A stretch of DNA of 40,864 nucleotides from an uncultured Oscillospiraceae bacterium (GCA_910579725.1 CAJTUD010000019.1:1-40864), one strand, 5' to 3'. Positions 22,679-31,712 are shown, numbered from the stretch's first letter. Translations and numbers: made by a program. Notes: generated from the letters alone by a model not told the origin.

Positions 22679-24490
22679 TTAGAACAGCCCAGAAACCTTA
22701 CCCGTCTCGGTATCCACATCAATCCGCCGGTAGGCAGGATCAGAACTGGTACCGGGCATCATGGAGATCGTACCGGCCATGGGGCACAGGAACTTGGCTC
22801 CGCCGTACTCCAGGATGTCACGGATGGGCAGACGCCAGCCCTTGGGCACACCCTTCCAGCTGGGCTCGTGGCTCAGAGACAGGTGGGTCTTGACCATCAT
22901 GGTGCAGTAGTCGGCATACTTGGGATCGCTCTCGAACCGCTTGGCCTTCTCCAGAGCCAGGGGAGCCCAGTCCACGCCGTCCGCGCCGTAAACTTCCTTG
23001 GCGATCTTCTCCACGCGCTCGCGCAGAGGCATCTCCAGGGGATAGAGGAACTTGATCTCGTTGGACTCCTCGCAGGCGTCCACAACGGTTTCGGCCAGCT
23101 CGATGGCGCCCTCGCCGCCCAGACGCCAGTGGTTGCTCAGCGCACAGCGGACGCCCTTCTCGGCGCACAGACGGCGCAGCAGCGCGATCTCCGCCTCAGT
23201 ATCGGTATAGAACTGGTTGATGCAGACCACGGGCACGATGCCGGACTTCTTGATGGTCTCCACGTGGTGGAACAGGTTCTCGCAGCCCTTCTCCAGCAGC
23301 TCCAGGTTCTCCTTGGTATACTCCTCGGGCAGAGGACGGCCGGCCACCACGGTGGGGCCGCCGCCATGCATCTTCAGAGCGCGGATGGTGGCCACCAGTA
23401 CGGACACATTGGGAGTCAGGCCGGAGAGGCGGCTCTTCACGTTCCAGAACTTCTCAAAACCGATGTCGGCGGCGAAGCCGGACTCGGTGACATGGTAATC
23501 AAACAGCTTCAGAGCCAGCCGGTCACCGATGACGGAGGACTGGCCGATAGCGATATTGGCAAAGGGACCGGCGTGGATCAGCATAGGCTGATGCTCCACA
23601 GTATAGCACATGGTGGGATTGATGCAGTTGCGCATCCAAGCGGTCATGGCGCCGGCGACCTCCAGATCCTCGGTGGTCACAGGCTCGCCCTTGCGGTTAT
23701 AGGCAACCACGATCTTGCCAATGCGCTCGCGCAGATCCTTCAGATCCTTGGCAACGGCCAGAATGGCCATCAGCTCGCTGCCGACGGCGATGCCGAACTT
23801 GCTCTCCATCAGGTAGCCGTCCTTGCTGCCGCCGATACCCATCACGATGTTGCGCAGGCCCTGAGCACAGAAGTCCAGCACCCAGCCCATCTCCACCCGC
23901 TTCGGGTCGATGTCCAGACGCTTCAGGCCCCGCTTGGCCAGCTGCTCATCGTCATAGTTCCGCTCATGCTGCATACGGGCGTTGAGGGCAACCATGGCCA
24001 GATTGTGGGCGTTCATGATATCGTTGATGTCGCCGGTAAGGCCCAGAGAGAACTCGGTCATGGGCATCAGCAGGGCGTTGCCGCCGCCGGCCGCAGTACC
24101 CTTGACGTTCATGGTGGGGCCGCCGGAAGGCTGACGCAGGCAGCCGCCCACATTCTTGCCGATCTTGCCCAGGCCCTCGACGAGTCCCAGGGAGACGGTG
24201 CTCTTGCCCTCGCCCAGAGGAGTGGGGGTGATGGCGGTGACTTCGATGAACTTGCCGTCAGGCTTGTCCTTCAGCCGGTTCATGATCTTGATGAAGTCCA
24301 GCTTCGGGGTTTTTCCATAGGGAATGATCTCTTCGGGCAGAAGGCCCAGCTTCTTCCGGAACTCCTCCACAGGGGGCAGAGTGTGCTCCGCTTCCTCCGC
24401 GATCTGCCAATCCTTGTATTCGGTGGGGTCCAGGGTTACATGCCCGGTTTCCGGGTCCACATACTTGCCGTCCTTGAATTCGATTGCCAT
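22679..24490 (-). CDS. fhs: Formate-tetrahydrofolate ligase, divergent and extended
   Basis: Makes 10-formyl-THF from formate, THF and ATP. The 603-residue chain is longer than the usual ~555, mainly through an N-terminal extension (about residues 1-45). The P-loop TPTPLGEGKS, GPFANIAIG, the folate-stacking Phe and Trp regions (GPFANIA, NHWRLGGEGA), YGADGVDWAP and the terminal GKVSGLF are all present. The phosphate-binding segment reads RQPSGGPTMNVKG where typical clostridial enzymes have REPSLGP-FG-KG, so an active-site Glu is Gln. Start supported by AAGGAGG. It has its own promoter and terminator. Confidence 0.95.
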   Translation of the reverse strand: MAIEFKDGKYVDPETGHVTLDPTEYKDWQIAEEAEHTLPPVEEFRKKLGLLPEEIIPYGKTPKLDFIKIMNRLKDKPDGKFIEVTAITPTPLGEGKSTVSLGLVEGLGKIGKNVGGCLRQPSGGPTMNVKGTAAGGGNALLMPMTEFSLGLTGDINDIMNAHNLAMVALNARMQHERNYDDEQLAKRGLKRLDIDPKRVEMGWVLDFCAQGLRNIVMGIGGSKDGYLMESKFGIAVGSELMAILAVAKDLKDLRERIGKIVVAYNRKGEPVTTEDLEVAGAMTAWMRNCINPTMCYTVEHQPMLIHAGPFANIAIGQSSVIGDRLALKLFDYHVTESGFAADIGFEKFWNVKSRLSGLTPNVSVLVATIRALKMHGGGPTVVAGRPLPEEYTKENLELLEKGCENLFHHVETIKKSGIVPVVCINQFYTDTEAEIALLRRLCAEKGVRCALSNHWRLGGEGAIELAETVVDACEESNEIKFLYPLEMPLRERVEKIAKEVYGADGVDWAPLALEKAKRFESDPKYADYCTMMVKTHLSLSHEPSWKGVPKGWRLPIRDILEYGGAKFLCPMAGTISMMPGTSSDPAYRRIDVDTETGKVSGLF

Positions 24491-24652
24491 AGGAATCCTC
24501 CTTGTTCCCGGGATATTTCACCACCCCCGGGAAAAATTATATTTTGACGCCGCGCTTCAATCGTCCGCGACCCCGGCGCCAATAACAGAATACTTCCGCG
24601 GTCCCGCCGCGGGAAAGAGGGGCGCGTTCAATCTGCCCCAGCTTACTTGAAA

Positions 24653-24681
24653 ATTGTAACAAATTCCGGAAATTTTTGCAA
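24653..24681 (-). promoter_or_regulatory. Promoter of fhs
   Basis: Minus strand TTGCAA (24676-24681), 17-nt spacer, TACAAT (24653-24658). The ~150-nt leader contains a CCGCGG dyad near 24597-24612 and a TTCCCGGG/CCCGGGAA hairpin (24505-24533) next to the ribosome binding site. Confidence 0.78.
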
Positions 24682-24754
24682 GTGTCAAGAATGACAAACT
24701 TTTAACAATATCCTTGTGAAAACCCACAAGGGTTTCGGAAGCGGCCCAGATTTG

Positions 24755-26026
24755 TCAAAGGTTCTGTGCAAAGCATTCCCGCACCTCGCCGCTCATGTAC
24801 AGCGACCCCAAGGCACAGGCCACGCCTTCCGGCCCTTCCGCCGCAATGGCTTTTGCCACGCCTTCGGCCACGCTTTCGCAGGGAGTGGCTCTGGCTCCCA
24901 GAGCCTGGATGCGCCCGGCCAGTTCCTCTGCCGCCATTGCCCGGGGATTCTCAGGCCGGACGGTGAAGAACTCCGAGGCCAGCGGGACAATGATTCCCAG
25001 AATGGACTCCACGTCCTTGTCGGCCATCACGCCGGTAACGAACGTGATTTTTCTGCCGGGAAACAGTCTTTGCAGGCTCCCGGCAGTGGCCCGTATGCCG
25101 TGGGGGTTGTGACCGCCGTCCACAATGAACACCGGGTCCCGGCGCAGTATCTCAAACCGGGCGGGCCAGCGGGTGGCCGCCATACCCTGGCGGACGGCCT
25201 CCTCAGAAATCCGCCAGCCCCGCTCCCGCAGGACCTCCACAGTTTCCAGCACCACGGCGGCGTTGTTCATCTGATAGCGCCCCGCCAAGGGGATGCGCAG
25301 GTCCTTCCAGCCGCCATAGGAGAAGCTCTGCCCGTCCAGGTCAAATTCCCCGGGGACGATTCCGGAGAAATCGGGCTGACGCAGCTTCGCGCCTTTTTCC
25401 CGGCAGACGGCCTCGAACACCGGATCCGCCTCGGGGTTGCCGCCGTAGCTGACCACGCTGCCGCCAGACTTGATGATGCCGGCCTTGGCCCGGGCGATGT
25501 CCGCCATGGCGGGGCCCAGCTCCTTCACATGGTCCAGCCCCATGGCGGCAATAACCGCTGCCTCCGGCGTGCCGATGACGTTGGTGGAATCCAGCTCTCC
25601 GCCCATACCCACCTCCAGCACGACGATGTCGCACTTCTCCCGCAGGAAGTATTCCATGGCCAGGGCGGTGATGAGCTCAAACTCTGTGGGAGCATCCTCC
25701 ATGGCATCGGCATAGGGCTGGATCAGGTCGGTCAGCTCCGCCAGAGTGCCGTCGGGAATCTGCTTCCCGTTGACCTGCATCCGCTCGTTGAAACGGTTGA
25801 TAAAGGGCGAAGTGTACAAGCCCGTCCGGTGCCCTGCCTTCTCCAGAATGGAGGCGAGCATGGCGGCGGTGGAACCCTTGCCGTTGGTTCCGGCAATGTG
25901 AATAAATTTCAGCTTTTTGTGGGGGCTGCCCAGCTTTTCCAACAGCTCCTGGGTCCGTTCCAGGCCCAGCTTGCTGCCCACCCAGTTGACGGAGTGGATG
26001 TACTTGAGCGCTTCTTCATAGGTCAT
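24755..26026 (-). CDS. folC: Folylpolyglutamate synthase / dihydrofolate synthase
   Basis: ATP-dependent addition of glutamate to folates, which traps them in the cell. The 423-residue product has the P-loop GTNGKGS at residues 46-52, LYTSPFINRFNERMQVNG, the LEVGMGGELDSTNVI loop and the C-terminal ligase domain with VDGGHNPHG. The frame continues upstream into folT, but the ATG at 26026 is the first sensible start, 30 nt after the folT stop; its ribosome binding site (AAGAGAAA) is weak, so translation may depend on folT coupling. It shares the riboswitch-controlled transcript. Confidence 0.95.
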   Translation of the reverse strand: MTYEEALKYIHSVNWVGSKLGLERTQELLEKLGSPHKKLKFIHIAGTNGKGSTAAMLASILEKAGHRTGLYTSPFINRFNERMQVNGKQIPDGTLAELTDLIQPYADAMEDAPTEFELITALAMEYFLREKCDIVVLEVGMGGELDSTNVIGTPEAAVIAAMGLDHVKELGPAMADIARAKAGIIKSGGSVVSYGGNPEADPVFEAVCREKGAKLRQPDFSGIVPGEFDLDGQSFSYGGWKDLRIPLAGRYQMNNAAVVLETVEVLRERGWRISEEAVRQGMAATRWPARFEILRRDPVFIVDGGHNPHGIRATAGSLQRLFPGRKITFVTGVMADKDVESILGIIVPLASEFFTVRPENPRAMAAEELAGRIQALGARATPCESVAEGVAKAIAAEGPEGVACALGSLYMSGEVRECFAQNL

Positions 26027-26055
26027 GTTGGTTTTACCTGATTTCTCTTTTAAAA

Positions 26056-26664
26056 TTACGCCTTTGACAGGATATGACTCACCACGGGTTTGTAGACCGC
26101 GCGGTTGACGATAGTGACCGCCACAGCGTTCACGGCGATGGTCAGCGGCTTCGTTGCCAGACGCTGGAGGAAGTTGGTCCCCAGAAGGACCCAGAAAATG
26201 GTGGTATCCTGCTTGACCATGATGCAGCTGTACAGGGTGCTGCCCACAAGGCCAAACACGAAGCTGTTCAGAATGCCCACCACGATCACGATGGCAGCCA
26301 CCTTCCAGGTATCCCTGGTCTCCGCCAGAGGACTGCGGAAAATATACTTGGTGCTCAGGCCGCTGATGATACCCACGGAAAGGGGACCCAGCACCAGCGG
26401 CGGGAACCACGTGCCGTAACCGCTGAGGATCGTGCCCAGGAAATCGGCCAGGACGGCCACAATCGCGCCGGGAATGGGACCCAGCCACATACCGGCCAGG
26501 ATGACGGGGATACTCTCAAAGCTGATGCGGAGGGTGTCGCTGACCTGGATGCTCAGAAAGCGGGCCAGGATGATCTGCATGGCGATCAAAGCCGCCATCA
26601 TGACCAGGTTCTGGGTGGAAAAGATCTTCTTGAGGGCTGTTTTCTGATTCGGGTTACGCTCCAT
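26056..26664 (-). CDS. folT: ECF transporter S component for folate
   Basis: Substrate-binding membrane subunit of an energy-coupling-factor importer, 202 residues with about six transmembrane helices. Typical ECF-S features are visible: RISFESIPVILAGMWLGPIPG in the second helix region and the GxGTWFPPLV loop. Folate specificity is inferred from the THF riboswitch in its leader and from folC directly behind it. The ATG at 26664 follows AAGGAGGAAA. The ATPase and T subunits are not in this window, so it would use a shared ECF module. Confidence 0.92.
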   Translation of the reverse strand: MERNPNQKTALKKIFSTQNLVMMAALIAMQIILARFLSIQVSDTLRISFESIPVILAGMWLGPIPGAIVAVLADFLGTILSGYGTWFPPLVLGPLSVGIISGLSTKYIFRSPLAETRDTWKVAAIVIVVGILNSFVFGLVGSTLYSCIMVKQDTTIFWVLLGTNFLQRLATKPLTIAVNAVAVTIVNRAVYKPVVSHILSKA

Positions 26665-26743
26665 TTGCGTTTCCTCCTTAAAATTCCGCCCCAATGGGGC
26701 TGTTTTTAGGAGGTAAAGTAGGCTGCCCCAGGGCTCCGTCCAG

Positions 26744-26790
26744 AAAAAACATGCCAATCCAAGCCGCAGAAAGCGGCCAAGATTGGCATG
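26744..26790 (-). terminator. Riboswitch terminator before folT
   Basis: On the minus strand, CATGCCAATC...GATTGGCATG (arms at 26781-26790 and 26750-26759) with an inner GGCCGC/GCGGC stem, followed by TTTTTT (26744-26749). The 5' arm can alternatively pair with the 5' strand of the aptamer P1 region (26970-26978), giving an antiterminator. Confidence 0.9.
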
Positions 26791-26812
26791 GATACATCCC
26801 GGAAAATGCCCG

Positions 26813-26868
26813 GGGACATCATTCAGCTCCTGGCTGAACGACCGTCCCGGCGGCGCAGAACGCCGCCT
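26813..26868 (-). repeat. Two-hairpin element, copy B, inside the folT leader
   Basis: Same layout as copy A at 12197-12248: stem GGGAC (26813-26817)/GTCCC plus TTCAGC/GCTGAA, followed by GGCGGCG/CGCCGCC. It begins directly after the P1 helix of the THF aptamer in the direction of transcription and ends before the terminator. Confidence 0.72.
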
Positions 26869-26973
26869 GGTAGCGGATGCAATATTACATCGTAGGCCCT
26901 ATTTCACGGGGGCCTTTCGTGCAAGGGCAACTTCCCAGCCGCTTGCCACTTTACGCGCAATATTTACTCTACC
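26869..26973 (-). promoter_or_regulatory. THF riboswitch aptamer
   Basis: Senses tetrahydrofolate and controls folT-folC. On the minus strand it begins GGTAGAGTAAATATTGCGCG and ends ATATTGCATCCGCTACC, closely matching the known class (GAGUA..AU, GCGCGU-AAGUG, UGGGA and the terminal GCAUCCGCU). P1 is GGTAG/CTACC (26969-26973 with 26869-26873). With the downstream terminator it predicts repression when folate is plentiful. The spacing between aptamer and terminator is unusually long because of the inserted two-hairpin element. Confidence 0.9.
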
Positions 26974-27020
26974 AATCCTATTTGATTTGCCGCCGGAACC
27001 CTCTTCCCGGCAACAGAGCT

Positions 27021-27049
27021 ATCATACACCATATGGCCGCAGATTGCAA
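27021..27049 (-). promoter_or_regulatory. Promoter of the riboswitch-folT-folC transcript
   Basis: Minus strand TTGCAA (27044-27049), 17-nt spacer, TATGAT (27021-27026), about 40 nt upstream of the aptamer. Its -35 is identical to that of fhs. Confidence 0.75.
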
Positions 27050-27217
27050 GTTCTTTCACAAAGATTTTGCAGAAATTTTTCAGCTGCCGTCATCCTCCTT
27101 GTTTTTCTGCGGCCGCAGCCTCCGGTCAACTCAAAGAACCGTCAATCAACGCGATTCCCGAAACATCTGTGACAGCGGTAATGGCGAACGGAGCGGTCAA
27201 TGCATTGCGGGCTTCTC

Positions 27218-27832
27218 CTATAGCTCCGCTCCGATTTTCTTCATCCGGTTCAGCACGATATCTCCCGCATTGGCCAGATCTTCCGCCGTAAAGGCATGGC
27301 GGAAGTTGTCGGAAAACAGGATCTGGGCATTCGGTGGAAACTCATCGTCTCCCACCCAGAGGAGGAGCTGAATGGTCAGGCCCTCCATCAGTTCCAGCTC
27401 CCAGCCGCAGTCGCTGCGGCTCAAGGGTCTGGCGGGAAGCCTCTCCATGATTTTGCCCAACAGCTCCGGCCTGCTGCCGTAGGAAAAGGCAAAGCGCTTG
27501 ATGCACCGGCCTGTGAACTGCTGGAGGTAGACCTCTCCCCAGGGAAATTCTCTATAGGTCAGGTACTGGCCCAGCGGTTGGGCCTTCCGGCCGTCCAGAA
27601 GGTACCGGAGGAAAAGGATCCTCTCCGCGTTGGTCAGCGGCGTGGGACCCACAATGGTGTAGTCCGGGTGGGAAACCAGAAACTGTTCCCCCAGGAGATT
27701 CATCGTGATGGCATGGGTCTCCCCGTCGTAGGGGAGACCGCACCGGGCGGCCATACCGGCGGGGTCCATTTCCCTGTACTTCTCCAGGTAGAATTCCAGA
27801 GGCTTTCCTTCTTTATTGTTTACAACATCCAT
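27218..27832 (-). CDS. DUF3786 domain protein
   Basis: Soluble protein of 204 residues assigned to DUF3786 by overall pattern: MAARCGLPYDGE near the N-terminus, FLVSHPDYTI, FLRYLLDGRKAQPLGQYLTYREFPWGE in the centre and WVGDDEFPPNAQILFSDNF near the end. The family is common in anaerobes and often lies near corrinoid or one-carbon genes; its function is not known. Here it is upstream of the folate riboswitch, on the same strand. A GCGGCCC/GGGCCGC hairpin precedes its ribosome binding site. Confidence 0.82.
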   Translation of the reverse strand: MDVVNNKEGKPLEFYLEKYREMDPAGMAARCGLPYDGETHAITMNLLGEQFLVSHPDYTIVGPTPLTNAERILFLRYLLDGRKAQPLGQYLTYREFPWGEVYLQQFTGRCIKRFAFSYGSRPELLGKIMERLPARPLSRSDCGWELELMEGLTIQLLLWVGDDEFPPNAQILFSDNFRHAFTAEDLANAGDIVLNRMKKIGAEL

Positions 27833-27845
27833 GGCAGTTACCCTT

Positions 27846-27900
27846 GCGGCCCTGAGGGCCGCCTCCGCTTTCTAATCTTGTTTTGGCTTCGCCCCTCGCC
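27846..27900 (-). repeat. Short intergenic repeat, copy 2
   Basis: Hairpin GCGGCCC (27846-27852)/GGGCCGC (27856-27862) followed by CTCCGCTTTCTAATCTTG and a TTCGCCCC-like end. It matches 21363-21412 and 37891-37944 and lies 13 nt from the DUF3786 start codon. Confidence 0.6.
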
Positions 27901-27941
27901 GGAGCCGTGGAGCGCTAAAGGCAATTCAAAAAGCTCTTCTC

Positions 27942-29390
27942 TTATCTCGTTTTCCACAGACTGGGGAACAGCAGCAGCAGCAGCGGCATAATCTCCAGCC
28001 TCCCCAGCAGCATGTTGATACTGAGAAAAATCTTACTCCCTCCGGAAAGAAACGAAAAGTTGCATGTGGGCCCCAGCACGTCAAAGGCAGGTCCCACGTT
28101 GCTGATACAGGTCAGCGAAGCGGAAAACGCGGCGCTGAACCCCACGTCATCCCATGCCACAACCAGAGTTCCCAGCAGCAAAAGAAAGATATAGGCGAAA
28201 AAGAACAGCGTGATCCCTGATAAAATCGGCTCGTCCACCCGGTCGCCATCAGACTTGATGGTGGTCACTACTCGAGGATGAAGGATCCTCTGCACTTCCC
28301 TGCGGAGCGTCTTGAACAGAAGCACCACCCGGATTTGCTTGATGCCGCCCGCCGTGGAGCCGGCGCAGCCCCCGGCGAACATCACCAGAATCAGAACGAC
28401 CTGAGAAAAGGTGGGCCAGAGCACGTAATCATAGGTCATATACCCCGTGGTGGTCATCAGCGTCACCACCTGGAACACACTGTCCGTCACCGTCCGGGCG
28501 TCCAAAGCCCAAGCGGCGTGAATCACAAGATTGACAACAATCAGCGCCGACGCACCCACAGTCATCAGCGTGTAGGAGCGCAGCTCCTCGCTTTCCAGCA
28601 CCGCCCGGAAGTTTCGCAGAATGGCGTAGTACAGCAGGGCGAAGTTGATGCCGGAGAGAAACATGAAGACAATAATAATCCACTCAATCACCAGACTGCC
28701 ATAGGCTGCGACGCTGGCGTCCTTCACCGAAAAGCCGCCGGTGGAAATGGTGGTGAAGGCGTGAATGACCGCGTCAAACCAAGGCATCCCGGCCAGACGC
28801 AGGCAGATCACCTCCGCCGCTGTCAGGCCGATATAGATGCTGTAGAGAATCTTCGCCGTGTCGCTGACACGGGGAGTCAGCTTGCTCTTGATGGGGCCGG
28901 GGGATTCCGCCCGCATGAGGTACACGCTGCCCTCTCCCAGCTTGGGCACCAGAGCCAAGGCCAGCACCAGAACGCCCATGCCCCCCATCCACTGTGTCTG
29001 GGCCCGCCAGAAAAGTACGCCAAGGGGCTGCCCTTCTATGAAGGTAAATACCGTGGCCCCGGTGGTGGTGAAGCCGGACACCGTCTCAAACACTGCGTCC
29101 GCGTAGTTGGGCAGCACGCCGCTGAACACATAGGGCAGCGCACCGAACAGGGACAGCACCATCCAGCACAGCGCCACCGCCGCAAAGCCGTCCCGGGCCT
29201 GCATTTTGCTGCCCCGGCTGGGCAGCAGGCTCAGCATCTGGCCCACCGCCAGGGTGATGAGCGCGGCATAGAGGAACGCAAAGCCATCCCCTCCTTCGGT
29301 GGCAAAGCCAATGACCATGGCCGGCAGCATCAGCACCGCTTCCACCCGAAGAATCAGGCCCAGAATGTGAAATACCAGTTTATAGTTCAT
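27942..29390 (-). CDS. trkH: TrkH-type potassium uptake protein
   Basis: Membrane subunit of a Trk/Ktr potassium channel-transporter, 482 residues with about ten or more transmembrane helices in four M1-P-M2 repeats. Selectivity-filter-like P-loops are seen at VSGFTTTGATVF, ISTGGFS, MTTTGY and CISNVGPAFD, and the QTQWMGGMGVLVL helix is typical of TrkH. It lies 34 nt behind trkA, its cytoplasmic NAD-binding partner, so the two make a functional K+ import unit. Confidence 0.96.
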   Translation of the reverse strand: MNYKLVFHILGLILRVEAVLMLPAMVIGFATEGGDGFAFLYAALITLAVGQMLSLLPSRGSKMQARDGFAAVALCWMVLSLFGALPYVFSGVLPNYADAVFETVSGFTTTGATVFTFIEGQPLGVLFWRAQTQWMGGMGVLVLALALVPKLGEGSVYLMRAESPGPIKSKLTPRVSDTAKILYSIYIGLTAAEVICLRLAGMPWFDAVIHAFTTISTGGFSVKDASVAAYGSLVIEWIIIVFMFLSGINFALLYYAILRNFRAVLESEELRSYTLMTVGASALIVVNLVIHAAWALDARTVTDSVFQVVTLMTTTGYMTYDYVLWPTFSQVVLILVMFAGGCAGSTAGGIKQIRVVLLFKTLRREVQRILHPRVVTTIKSDGDRVDEPILSGITLFFFAYIFLLLLGTLVVAWDDVGFSAAFSASLTCISNVGPAFDVLGPTCNFSFLSGGSKIFLSINMLLGRLEIMPLLLLLFPSLWKTR

Positions 29391-29424
29391 CTCGTCTGTT
29401 AACGCCTTCTTTCACTGCCGCGCT

Positions 29425-30789
29425 CTACTTTTGCAGGATCTCGTCCAAATCCTGAAGGAAGATGCTCTTTGCCATGATGATGACCTTGTCCCCGGCCCGG
29501 ATAGAGGTGGAGCCGTCGGGAATAATCGTCCTGCCCTCCCGGGCGATGGCGGCCACCAGAATGCCGGGCTTGAGGCGGCGGCCCAGATCCTTCAGAGGGG
29601 TGTCCAGGAATTTGGCGGTGGCGGTGGCGGTGAATTCCACCGCCTCCACCGCGCCGCCCAGCGGCTTGTACACATTCTCCACCGCGCTGCCCGCGCTGCG
29701 GGCCATGGCCCGGACATAAGCGGAAATCTGGTTGGCCGTGATGTCCTTGGGGCTGATGATGCTGTCCACGCCGCTCTCCCGCATCATATCGATATAGTTG
29801 GGACGGCTCATCTTGGCGATGACCTTCTTCACCCCGTGGCGCTGGGCGGTCATGGCCATGAGCAGATTCTCCTCGTCCCGGTTGGTCAGGGCAATGAAGG
29901 CGTCGGTGTCCAGCAGGCCCTCGCTCTCAATAACGGCGCTGTCAGTACCGTCTCCCTGGATAATCAGGCTTTCCGGAAGCTTGTCCGACAGAGCGATACA
30001 TTTTTCGGGATTCTGCTCCACAATGCGCACCTTCATGCCCACCCGCTCCACGGCCCAGGTGAGATAGGTGGCAATCTTGCTGCCTCCCAGGACTGTGATC
30101 TGACGGATACGGTTGCCGTCCCGGCCGATGGTGCGGAAAAATTTGGCGATCTCCTTCTGGGAGCCCACCATGTAGACCTTGTCGCCCACCTCCGGCACAA
30201 AGCGGCCGTTGGGAACGAAGACCTCCTTGCCGCGGACTGCGGCGCACATGAGCACTCCGTTGGGATGCTTCCGGTTGTATTCAAACAGACTTATGCCGGC
30301 AATGCCGTCGCTTTCCAGAATGGGGAACCCGATCATCTCCACCAGTCCCCGGGCAAAGGTCTCCACGCTGAACGCAGATGTCACCCGCAGCAGACGGCTG
30401 ATCTCCTGCGCGGCGGCATATTCGGGATTAATAATCATGTTCAGGCCGATTTCCCGCTTGAGCAGGCCAGCCTCCCGGTAATACTCCGGAGAACGGATGC
30501 GGGCCACGGTGTGCCGCGCCCCCAGCTTCTTCGCAATGAGACAGCAGACGATATTCAGCTCGTCGGAGCCAGTTACCGCCACCACCAGCTCTGTGTCCTT
30601 CACTCCCGCCTCCCGGAGGGTCTGGATGGAGGCGCCGCTGCCCTCCACGCACATAAGGTCCAAAGTGCTGTCAGCCACCTGCATGGCCTCAGCCCGGTGA
30701 TCGATGAGCACCAGATCGTGATTCTCTCCGCTTAACTGCCGGGCCAGGGTAAAGCCCACCTTGCCGCAGCCAATGATGATAATTTTCAT
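29425..30789 (-). CDS. trkA: Trk system potassium regulatory protein TrkA
   Basis: Cytoplasmic gating subunit of TrkH. The 454-residue chain contains two RCK halves, each with a Rossmann NAD-binding part and a TrkA-C part: GCGKVGFTLARQL (about residues 7-19) and GGSKIATYLTWAV (about 235-247), with VEGSG and IQGDGTD loops and two C-terminal ligand domains. The ATG overlaps the stop of the upstream YihY gene (ATGA), and trkH follows at 34 nt, so all three are one operon. Confidence 0.96.
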   Translation of the reverse strand: MKIIIIGCGKVGFTLARQLSGENHDLVLIDHRAEAMQVADSTLDLMCVEGSGASIQTLREAGVKDTELVVAVTGSDELNIVCCLIAKKLGARHTVARIRSPEYYREAGLLKREIGLNMIINPEYAAAQEISRLLRVTSAFSVETFARGLVEMIGFPILESDGIAGISLFEYNRKHPNGVLMCAAVRGKEVFVPNGRFVPEVGDKVYMVGSQKEIAKFFRTIGRDGNRIRQITVLGGSKIATYLTWAVERVGMKVRIVEQNPEKCIALSDKLPESLIIQGDGTDSAVIESEGLLDTDAFIALTNRDEENLLMAMTAQRHGVKKVIAKMSRPNYIDMMRESGVDSIISPKDITANQISAYVRAMARSAGSAVENVYKPLGGAVEAVEFTATATAKFLDTPLKDLGRRLKPGILVAAIAREGRTIIPDGSTSIRAGDKVIIMAKSIFLQDLDEILQK

Positions 30790-31712
30790 ATTCCGTGTTC
30801 TCCGGCGGGAGAGACGTCCTTCCGGACGTCCGATCCGTCTTTGCCTTTCTTTCTTGCGTTCGGCGGCCTCCGGCCCCGCAGGGAGACCAGCGCGCCGTTG
30901 ATTTCAGCGCCCATGATCAGCATTACCGCTGTCAGGTTCAGCCACATCATCAATACAATTATGGTACCCAGAGCTCCGTAAATCACTGAATAGTTGGCAA
31001 AATTCTCCACATAGAAGGAGAACGCCGCCGACACCACCATCCAGCCCACCAGGGCTGCGACCGCGCCGGGGACCACATTTCGCGCCGGCTGGCGGCTGTC
31101 CTGGGCGGCGGCGTACAGCAGTCCCACCGCGCCGAACATGACCCCGCCCAGAATCAGGAAACGCAGATCGCTCCACAGGTCAATAAACGCCGCCGGCACC
31201 ACCACAAACCGCCCGGCAAATTCCAGCGCCGCGCGGCCCACCGTAACCAGCGCCAGAGTAAGCGCGATGGTCACTAAGAGGAAAACCGTGTACAGCAGCA
31301 CCTTTGCCATATAGAGAATCTGGTTTTTGGGCCGGGGCAGGTGGTAGGCCTTCCGCACAGCCATCATCAGGCAGTCCGCCGCCCGCATGGGGAAATAAAT
31401 GGTGAACACCAGTCCGAACCACAGCATGGTCCGGCTGGAGGTCTGGCTGACATAGCTGAGATAGCTCTCCACCAGATCTACCACCCCGGCGGGCAGCAGG
31501 GTACCCAGCGCCATGGAAATACCCGAGACATCCAGATCCAGCAGACCAAGAAGACTGCTGAGGAAAATCAGCAGGGGAAATATCATAAACAGCAGATAGT
31601 AGGCCAGGGCGGCCGCCTCCTGAGCAACCCCGTGGATAAGATAGCGCTCCACCGTCTTCGTCAGGAATCTGCCCGGCCAGCTCCTTGCCAGCTTTTTCAG
31701 CCATTGTGGCAA
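30786..31712 (-). CDS. YihY/BrkB family membrane protein, TTG start
   Basis: Integral membrane protein of 308 residues with six predicted helices and the family patches GVAQEAAALAYYLLFMIFPLLIF near the N-terminus and VIYGALGTIIVLMMWLNLTAVMLI near the C-terminus. The end of the chain is basic and polar. AAAGGAGG lies eight bases before a TTG at 31712, which I take as the start; the next in-frame ATG is far downstream. The family was once called ribonuclease BN, wrongly; its transport role is not settled. Head of the yihY-trkA-trkH operon. Confidence 0.93.
   Translation of the reverse strand: MPQWLKKLARSWPGRFLTKTVERYLIHGVAQEAAALAYYLLFMIFPLLIFLSSLLGLLDLDVSGISMALGTLLPAGVVDLVESYLSYVSQTSSRTMLWFGLVFTIYFPMRAADCLMMAVRKAYHLPRPKNQILYMAKVLLYTVFLLVTIALTLALVTVGRAALEFAGRFVVVPAAFIDLWSDLRFLILGGVMFGAVGLLYAAAQDSRQPARNVVPGAVAALVGWMVVSAAFSFYVENFANYSVIYGALGTIIVLMMWLNLTAVMLIMGAEINGALVSLRGRRPPNARKKGKDGSDVRKDVSPAGEHGI

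Noticed and set aside
22868..24547. 559-codon plus-strand ORF opposite fhs
   Set aside because: It mirrors the strong codon bias of fhs; composition is His/Gln/Leu-rich, as expected for an antisense frame.
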